Shown one piece after another: positions 1 to 5,141 of a DNA stretch of 5,141 nucleotides. The notes beneath the pieces are model-generated. The model saw only the letters and a program-made list of their open reading frames with translations, searched no databases and was not told the DNA's origin. Each line of letters starts with the position of its first letter. Position 1 is the first letter of the stretch. The position numbers were made by a program, and so were the translations under genes. The DNA is taken from positions 1 to 5,141 of the forward strand of contig JAUTXM010000164.1 in the NCBI GenBank assembly GCA_030838025.1, given 5' to 3'. This stretch comes from Acidimicrobiaceae bacterium (lineage in GTDB: Bacteria; Actinomycetota; Acidimicrobiia; Acidimicrobiales; Palsa-688).

Positions 1-137
1 CGATCAGCAGCGCGGTGGCGTGCGCGCCGGTGGTTGCATGCTCCTCTGACGTGATCCGGTTCTCCGCTTGCGATCGGGTCGCGGGAAACTGATATTCACA
101 CGCCCGCCGACGCGCGGCAGTCTGGCGCCATCGCCGA
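1..137. other. Left-edge stretch with no supportable gene
   Basis: I see no supportable gene here. All three rightward frames meet a stop within the first 94 bases, so at most the tail of a rightward gene could end here. One leftward frame stays open to the window edge from about position 99, but it has no ATG, GTG or TTG start in the visible part. The leftward ATG at 39, closely preceded by an AGGAG-like run, reads only 11 codons before a stop at 4-6. A weak imperfect stem (104-109 with 115-120, loop 110-114) lies just beyond the permease stop, but no T-run follows it on the minus strand, so it is a poor candidate for an intrinsic terminator. The stretch is best read as the 3' flank of the exporter operon. 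Confidence 0.4.
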
Positions 138-929
138 TCAGTCCACGGCGCGCCGGTAGAAGCCGCGGACGCCGACCGCGAGCAGCGCGACGAGCGCGCC
201 CGCGAGGACGACGATGCAGATCCATGGGGCGATGTGGGGCACTCCCGGGACGAGCGCCGCGCGCATCGACTCGCTCACGTACGTCATCGGGTTCGCGGCG
301 CTCACGACCTGGAACCAGCGCAGTCGCGCGAGCGACGGCCAGGGGTACTGGCTGCAGCCGGTGAAGAGGAGGGGCGTCAGCACCAGGGCAAAGAGGATGT
401 TGATCCGGTTGGGCGGGACCAACGTGCCGAGCGTCAGGCCGAGGGCGCCGCCGTTGAGAGCTCCGAGGACCAGGGTCAGTACCACCAAGGGGGCGCCCGA
501 CGAGCGCCATGGAATCGAGCCCAGGACGAAGACGCCCACGGGGAACATGACTGCCGCCGCGGTGAGGGCGCGCAGGGTGGCGTAGATCACCTTCTCGACC
601 GCCACCCAGGCGACGGGGACAGGGGCCAGCAGGCGGTCCTCGATCTCCTTGGTGTAGGAGAACTCGATGGCCAGAGGAAAGGCGGTGCTTTGCAGGGCCG
701 TCAGGGTGGCCGTCAACGCGACGATGCCCGGGAACAGGAGCTGGGCATAGCCGCCCTTGGTGTAGCCCAGGTCCGAGAGGATCCGTCCGAAGACGAACAG
801 CAGGAACAAGGGCTGCAGAATCACCTGGGCCAGGAAGATCGGCGCCTCATGCCAGGTCACGAACATGTCCCGTCCCAGGACGGCCAAGAAGGCCCGCCGG
901 GGACTGACGGCGGCAACGCCGGCCGTCAT
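138..929 (-). CDS. ABC-2 type transporter permease (DrrB-like)
   Basis: This is the membrane subunit of an ABC exporter, 263 residues long, and is expected to sit in the cytoplasmic membrane with the ATPase encoded just upstream. Hydrophobic segments at about residues 31-50, 61-81, 116-138, 146-170, 175-193 and 234-255 give the six helices usual for ABC-2 permeases. A short basic N-terminus and a C-terminal RGFYRR fit cytoplasmic ends. The segment ANPMTYVSESMRAAL (about 212-226) before the last helix matches the conserved C-terminal ABC-2 signature, in the form typical of DrrB and NodJ-like proteins. The ATG at 929-927 overlaps the ATPase stop as ATGA, with no clear Shine-Dalgarno, which points to translational coupling. 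Related systems export anthracyclines, polyketides, lipids or polysaccharides; the substrate here cannot be read from the sequence. Family assignment is firm, substrate unknown. Confidence 0.9.
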   Translation of the reverse strand: MTAGVAAVSPRRAFLAVLGRDMFVTWHEAPIFLAQVILQPLFLLFVFGRILSDLGYTKGGYAQLLFPGIVALTATLTALQSTAFPLAIEFSYTKEIEDRLLAPVPVAWVAVEKVIYATLRALTAAAVMFPVGVFVLGSIPWRSSGAPLVVLTLVLGALNGGALGLTLGTLVPPNRINILFALVLTPLLFTGCSQYPWPSLARLRWFQVVSAANPMTYVSESMRAALVPGVPHIAPWICIVVLAGALVALLAVGVRGFYRRAVD

Positions 930-1954
930 CGAAGCAACCGCCCGGTCAGATGGAGGAACACGTCCTCCAAGCTGTGATGGCTCAGCCGGAAATCGACCAG
1001 CCCCGCGCCTCGCTCGGCCAGGAACTGGTCCAGCGTCGCGACCATCGGTACCGCGTCCTTCGAGAGGTACAGCCGCATCCGAAGTTCGCTGCGGCCCGCA
1101 GTGCCGGTGGCCGACGTCGCCACGACCTCTACCCGCTCGATGCCATCGAGGTCATCGAGCTCGCCGACGATCGCCTCAGCGGTTCTGGTCATGGGCAGGG
1201 CAATCGTGACGTCGAGGCTCTCACTGCCGGGGAGTTCCCTTGTGAGGGCCTCGGGCGTGTCGAGGGCCAGCAGGTGGCCGTGGTCCATGATGGCCACTCG
1301 GTCCGCCAACTCCGCTGCCTCGTCCATGTCATGGGTGGTGATGACGACGGTCACGCCGGCGTGGCGGAGCTCGCGGATGCGGTCCCACACGAACAGCCGA
1401 GCCGCGGGGTCCAGGCCGGTCGTGGGTTCGTCCAGGAACAGCACGTCAGGTGCGTGCATCAAGGCGCGAGCGATCATGACCCGCTGCATCTGGCCGCCCG
1501 AGAACATGTCGACCTTGTCGCTCTGCCGGTCCACCAGCCCGAATTGCTCGAGCAGGAGGGTCGCCCGGTCTTCACGCTCCCGCTTGGGAACGCCGTGGTA
1601 GGCCGCGTGGAAGAGCAGGTTCTGGCGAATGGTCAGGCCGCGGTCGAGGTTGTTGCGCTGGGGCACGACCGCCAGGCGGGACTTGGCCGCGACCGGGTCG
1701 TTGATCACGTCGATGCCGCCGACGAATGCCGTGCCGCTGTCGGGGCGGACCCGGGTGGTCAACACGCCGATGGTGGTCGTCTTTCCCGCCCCGTTGGGGC
1801 CCAACAGCCCGAAGATCTCGCCTCGCCCCACGGTGAACGAGACATCGTCCACCGCGGGTACGGGATTCTTCCTGTACCGCTTGACCAGGTGTTCGACGAC
1901 GACGCCGCCTGGCTCCTCAGGGCCCAACGGGTCGCCGCTGGAACGGGTACGCAT
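926..1954 (-). CDS. ABC-2 transporter ATP-binding protein (DrrA/CcmA-like)
   Basis: This is the cytoplasmic ATPase that powers the adjacent permease. Numbered from the chosen start (342 residues), it has Walker A GPNGAGKT at 52-59, the Q-loop glutamine in VVPQRNN near 99, an ABC signature FSGGQMQR at 151-158 (F where L is usual), Walker B VLFLDEP at 171-177, D-loop GLDP at 180-183 and the switch histidine in TTHDMDEA near 208. All catalytic motifs are intact. After the nucleotide-binding domain, about residues 241-325 form a C-terminal region ending in SLEDVFLHLTG, as in DrrA-type proteins carrying a DUF4162-like tail. The frame is open up to position 2119, but that ATG lies within the uvrB promoter and the extra residues look non-coding. 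ATG 1996 (356 residues) is also possible. I prefer ATG 1954 because a TAnnnT hexamer lies 7 nt upstream and the conserved part begins soon after. It is the first gene of a two-gene operon divergent from uvrB. Confidence 0.9.
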   Translation of the reverse strand: MRTRSSGDPLGPEEPGGVVVEHLVKRYRKNPVPAVDDVSFTVGRGEIFGLLGPNGAGKTTTIGVLTTRVRPDSGTAFVGGIDVINDPVAAKSRLAVVPQRNNLDRGLTIRQNLLFHAAYHGVPKREREDRATLLLEQFGLVDRQSDKVDMFSGGQMQRVMIARALMHAPDVLFLDEPTTGLDPAARLFVWDRIRELRHAGVTVVITTHDMDEAAELADRVAIMDHGHLLALDTPEALTRELPGSESLDVTIALPMTRTAEAIVGELDDLDGIERVEVVATSATGTAGRSELRMRLYLSKDAVPMVATLDQFLAERGAGLVDFRLSHHSLEDVFLHLTGRLLR

Positions 1955-1961
1955 TTGGGCA

Positions 1962-1967
1962 ACGCTA
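1962..1967 (-). promoter_or_regulatory. Putative -10 element of the exporter operon (leaderless)
   Basis: On the minus strand TAGCGT is followed by TGCCCAA and then the ATG at 1954. This fits the actinobacterial TAnnnT -10 consensus and places transcription start at or within a base or two of the A of ATG. No TTGAC-like -35 is visible 16-18 nt further upstream and no Shine-Dalgarno is present. The site supports ATG 1954 over the upstream ATG codons at 1996 and 2119. Confidence 0.4.
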
Positions 1968-2074
1968 CGGCCGACAGCACCGAAGTGAGCGCGCATTTGC
2001 CGCGGGTGCGTCGCCGCCTTCAACCGCGACGGCGCCTTGCGACCGTCCGACCGCGACGCCGCCTCGCCGGATCG

Positions 2075-2092
2075 GGCGGGCGAGCACCCGCC
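2075..2092. repeat. Perfect 6-bp inverted repeat in the divergent promoter region
   Basis: GGCGGG and CCCGCC are separated by six bases (CGAGCA), giving an 18-bp dyad centred about 30 bp upstream of the putative uvrB -10 and about 43 bp before its ATG. It could be an operator for a dimeric regulator acting on uvrB, the exporter operon, or both. In DNA this rich in G and C, a 6-bp dyad can easily arise by chance, and it matches no operator consensus I know. It is not a LexA box. Confidence 0.25.
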
Positions 2093-2113
2093 GAAATCGT
2101 CACACCCCGCCGG

Positions 2114-2119
2114 TACCAT
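2114..2119 (+). promoter_or_regulatory. Putative -10 element of uvrB (leaderless)
   Basis: TACCAT is followed by six bases (CGGGAC) and then the uvrB ATG at 2126. This is the classical spacing for a leaderless transcript: with the final T at -7, the A of ATG is +1. No purine-rich Shine-Dalgarno lies before the ATG, in keeping with leaderless translation. No convincing -35 is visible 17 nt upstream, and no GAAC-N4-GTTC LexA box is found between 1955 and 2140. Confidence 0.45.
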
Positions 2120-2125
2120 CGGGAC

Positions 2126-4222
2126 ATGCCTTCGTTCCAGGTGGTCTCCGACTTCGAACCGGCCGGTGACCAGCCGGCCGCGATCCGACTCCTGGCCGAG
2201 GGCATCGAGCGCGGCGACCGGTTCCAGACGCTCCTCGGCATCACCGGGAGCGGGAAGTCGGCCACCATGGCGTGGACCATCCAGGCGGTTCAGCGGCCCA
2301 CCCTGATCATCGCCCCCAACAAGTCGCTGGCGGCCCAGCTGGCCAACGAGATGAAGGAGTTCTTTCCCAACAACCGGGTCGAGTACTTCGTCTCTTACTA
2401 CGACTATTACCAGCCCGAGGCGTATCTCCCGTCGAGCGACACCTACATCGAGAAGGACAGCTCAATCAACGACGAGATCGACCGGCTCCGCCACTCCGCC
2501 ACCTCGGCGCTGCTGACCCGCCGGGACGTGATCGTGGTGGCGTCGGTCTCCTGCATCTACGGCCTGGGGTCACCCGAGGAGTACGCCAACCGCATCCTGC
2601 ACGTGCAGCGGGGCGCCGAGCACGACCAGCGGGCCATCCTCCGCCGGCTGGTCGACATGCAGTACGAGCGCAACGACATGAACCTGGTCCGGGGCAAGTT
2701 CCGGGTCCGGGGCGACACCATCGAGGTGCACCCGGCGTACGAGGAGCACCTGGTCCGCATCGAGCTGTTTGGCGACGAGATCGAGCGGATCGTGTCGATC
2801 GACCCCCTCACCGGGGAGCAGTTGGGGGACCTGGAGGAGCTCGTGATTTTCCCCGCCACCCACTACGTGGCGGGCGACGAGCGGATGAAGCGGGCCATCG
2901 TCCGAATCGAGGAAGAACTCCGGGAGCGACTGGCCTGGTTCGAGGCCCGCGGCAAGCTGCTCGAAGCCCAACGACTGCGGATGCGGACGTCCTACGACCT
3001 GGAGATGCTGGCCGAGATCGGATCCTGTTCGGGGATCGAAAACTACAGCGTCCACATCGACGGACGGGCGACCGGGACCCCACCGCACACCCTGCTCGAC
3101 TTCTTCCCGCCCGACTGGCTCCTCGTGGTGGACGAGTCCCACGTCACGGTGCCCCAGCTGCACGGCCAGTACGAAGGCGACCACTCCCGCAAGGAGACGC
3201 TCATCGAGCACGGCTTCCGCCTGCCCTCGGCGGCCGACAACCGTCCGCTGCGATTCGACGAGTTCTACGAGCGGGTCAACCAGTGCGTGTTCCTCTCGGC
3301 CACGCCCTCGCCCTACGAGATCGAGCAGTCGTCGCAGGTGGTCGAGCAGATCGTGCGCCCCACGGGCCTGGTCGACCCCGAGGTCATCGTCAAGCCCACC
3401 CGGGGCCAGATCGACGACCTCATCGAGCAGATCGGCCAGCGGGTCGAAACCGGCGCCCGGGTGCTGGTCACCACGCTGACCAAGAAGATGGCCGAGGACC
3501 TCACCGATTACCTGCTGGAGATGGGCCTGCGGGTGCGCTACCTGCACTCCAATGTCGACACCATCCAACGCATCGAGATCATTCGGGACCTTCGGCTGGG
3601 TGAGTTCGACGTTCTGGTAGGCATCAACCTGCTGCGGGAGGGCCTGGACCTTCCCGAGGTTTCCCTGGTCGCGATCCTCGACGCCGACAAGGAAGGGTTC
3701 CTGCGCAGCGGGACGTCGTTGATCCAGACCATGGGCCGGGCGGCGCGCAACGTCGACGGCCAGGTCATCATGTACGCCGACCGGGTCACCGACTCGATGC
3801 AACGGGCCATCTCCGAGACCCAGCGGCGGCGGGTCGTGCAGCAGGCGTACAACCTCGAGCACGGGATCGACCCCCAGACGATCCGCAAGGCCGTCACCGA
3901 CATCCTCTCGATGCTCCGCCCCGACGACGAGTCGGCGCCCGTCCCCGGTCGGGACCGCCGCAGCCGGCGGCGCGACCGCATGGCCAGCGACTACGCCGAG
4001 CTTCCCCGCGATGAGCTGGCCCGCCTGATCCTGACCCTTGAGGAAGAGATGCACCAGGCTGCGACCGAGCTGCGCTTCGAGTACGCGGCCCGGCTGCGCG
4101 ACGAGATTTCGGACCTGAAGGCCGAGCTGTCCGAAGCAGGGACGGGGAAAATGCCTCCCGGCGCCGCGGGGGCCGCGGCGGGGGCCTCGAGGTCCGCCCG
4201 CCGAACACCTGTTCGGTCATAG
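2126..4222 (+). CDS. uvrB: Excinuclease ABC subunit UvrB
   Basis: UvrB is the damage-verifying helicase-like ATPase of nucleotide excision repair. UvrA loads it at lesions, where it opens the strands with a beta-hairpin and recruits UvrC for incision. The product has 698 residues, the length I recall for mycobacterial UvrB and slightly longer than in E. coli. Visible motifs: Walker A GITGSGKS at 38-45; the tyrosine-rich beta-hairpin YYDYYQPEAY at 91-100 with Y107; GIENYS near 303-308; Walker B DESH at 336-339; SATP at 391-394; GINLLREGLDLPE at 499-511; QTMGRAARN at 534-542; and a C-terminal UVR domain at about 627-667 that binds UvrC and UvrA. An Ala/Gly/Arg-rich tail (about 671-698) follows. 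The frame is open far upstream, antisense to the exporter ATPase, but homology starts at MPSFQVVSDFEPAGDQPAAI, fixing ATG 2126. The codons for residues 692-697 overlap a LexA-type box that probably serves uvrA. V309 replaces an arginine I would expect in NYSRH. Confidence 0.98.
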   Translation: MPSFQVVSDFEPAGDQPAAIRLLAEGIERGDRFQTLLGITGSGKSATMAWTIQAVQRPTLIIAPNKSLAAQLANEMKEFFPNNRVEYFVSYYDYYQPEAYLPSSDTYIEKDSSINDEIDRLRHSATSALLTRRDVIVVASVSCIYGLGSPEEYANRILHVQRGAEHDQRAILRRLVDMQYERNDMNLVRGKFRVRGDTIEVHPAYEEHLVRIELFGDEIERIVSIDPLTGEQLGDLEELVIFPATHYVAGDERMKRAIVRIEEELRERLAWFEARGKLLEAQRLRMRTSYDLEMLAEIGSCSGIENYSVHIDGRATGTPPHTLLDFFPPDWLLVVDESHVTVPQLHGQYEGDHSRKETLIEHGFRLPSAADNRPLRFDEFYERVNQCVFLSATPSPYEIEQSSQVVEQIVRPTGLVDPEVIVKPTRGQIDDLIEQIGQRVETGARVLVTTLTKKMAEDLTDYLLEMGLRVRYLHSNVDTIQRIEIIRDLRLGEFDVLVGINLLREGLDLPEVSLVAILDADKEGFLRSGTSLIQTMGRAARNVDGQVIMYADRVTDSMQRAISETQRRRVVQQAYNLEHGIDPQTIRKAVTDILSMLRPDDESAPVPGRDRRSRRRDRMASDYAELPRDELARLILTLEEEMHQAATELRFEYAARLRDEISDLKAELSEAGTGKMPPGAAGAAAGASRSARRTPVRS
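4163..4179. repeat. Strong G+C hairpin inside the uvrB 3' end
   Basis: GCCGCGG and CCGCGGC form perfect 7-bp arms around a GGG loop, within the codons of the Ala/Gly-rich UvrB tail and about 55 nt before the uvrA start. In RNA this would be a very stable stem. No T-run follows, so it is not a standard intrinsic terminator. It could slow transcription or protect a 3' end between uvrB and uvrA, or it may only reflect alanine and glycine codons in G+C-rich DNA. Confidence 0.3.
4201..4216. promoter_or_regulatory. LexA-type SOS box upstream of uvrA
   Basis: CCGAACACCTGTTCGG is a palindrome with perfect 6-nt arms (CCGAAC/GTTCGG) and a 4-nt centre. It fits the CGAAC-N4-GTTCG core recognised by LexA in Actinobacteria and Firmicutes (DinR-type box). 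It is the only GAAC-N4-GTTC I found in the window. It ends 18 nt before the uvrA ATG and 3 nt before the putative uvrA -10 TAGACT, so bound LexA would cover the spacer and part of the -35 region and block initiation. It lies wholly within uvrB codons (residues 692-697), so operator and coding sequence share the same bases. SOS control of uvrA is known in several bacteria; that LexA binds here is inference. Confidence 0.75.
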
Positions 4223-4225
4223 ACT
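4220..4225 (+). promoter_or_regulatory. Putative -10 element of uvrA
   Basis: TAGACT matches TAnnnT. Its first three bases are the TAG stop codon of uvrB. Nine bases separate it from the uvrA ATG, so transcription would begin 0-3 nt before or at the start codon, giving a leaderless or nearly leaderless mRNA. The LexA-type palindrome ends three bases upstream, the right place for repression of this promoter. No clear -35 hexamer is visible. Confidence 0.4.
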
Positions 4226-4234
4226 GGTCGGACA

Positions 4235-5141
<907 letters not shown>

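Noticed and set aside
234..977. Rightward 247-codon open frame opposite the permease
   Set aside because: The product is rich in Gln, Glu, Arg and Gly with no domain, while the minus strand encodes a clear six-helix ABC-2 permease.
2023..2064. Imperfect direct repeat: two 15-nt copies of ACCGCGACG-CGCCT differing at one base, 27 nt apart
   Set aside because: The copies are short, built from GC-rich trinucleotides common throughout the window, and not placed at a recognisable control site.
950..2125. Rightward open frame of 392 codons in phase with uvrB, suggesting an N-terminal extension or fusion
   Set aside because: It is antisense to the exporter ATPase, which has all its catalytic motifs. 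UvrB homology begins exactly at ATG 2126, so the open frame is a by-product of high G+C.
2570..4054. Leftward 494-codon open frame opposite uvrB
   Set aside because: It mirrors the uvrB codon pattern, gives low-complexity protein with no recognisable domain, and lies wholly inside a well-supported conserved gene.
4220..4234. uvrB and uvrA are in the same frame, separated by one TAG and four sense codons, so readthrough could make a UvrB-UvrA fusion
   Set aside because: Nothing in the context suggests programmed readthrough, a -10-like hexamer overlaps the TAG, and same-phase spacing occurs by chance one time in three.

Overview
The window is about 5.1 kb of high-G+C DNA, roughly two-thirds G+C by eye, with strong G/C preference at third codon positions. 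It looks like a chromosomal segment of an actinobacterium. The reasons are UvrA and UvrB wording close to the mycobacterial proteins, a UvrB of 698 residues, a palindromic LexA box of the CGAAC-N4-GTTCG kind used by Actinobacteria and Firmicutes, and genes that start without Shine-Dalgarno sequences just downstream of TAnnnT hexamers. The lineage below phylum cannot be told from this window.

Layout, left to right: positions 1-137 hold no gene I can support. Positions 138-1954 carry a leftward two-gene ABC-2-type exporter operon. Its ATPase (926-1954) is transcribed first and its six-helix permease (138-929) second, and the two overlap by 4 nt (ATGA). A 171-nt divergent region (1955-2125) separates this operon from rightward uvrB (2126-4222). 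uvrB is followed after 12 nt by rightward uvrA (4235 to the window end, about the first 302 residues only).

UvrA and UvrB are the damage-recognition and damage-verification proteins of nucleotide excision repair: UvrA dimers find the lesion and load UvrB, which then recruits UvrC. The exporter pairs a DrrA/CcmA-type ATPase with an ABC-2 permease and exports an unknown substrate. Being divergent from uvrB, it may share regulatory DNA with it, but nothing proves a functional link.

The most informative signals are regulatory. (1) A perfect 16-bp LexA/SOS-type palindrome, CCGAACACCTGTTCGG (4201-4216), lies inside the last codons of uvrB, just ahead of uvrA. (2) All three transcription units have a TAnnnT -10-like hexamer 6-9 nt before the ATG and no clear ribosome binding site, which suggests leaderless or nearly leaderless mRNAs. 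I found no new gene system. The protein-coding content is conserved and ordinary, and the value lies in how these genes appear to be wired.
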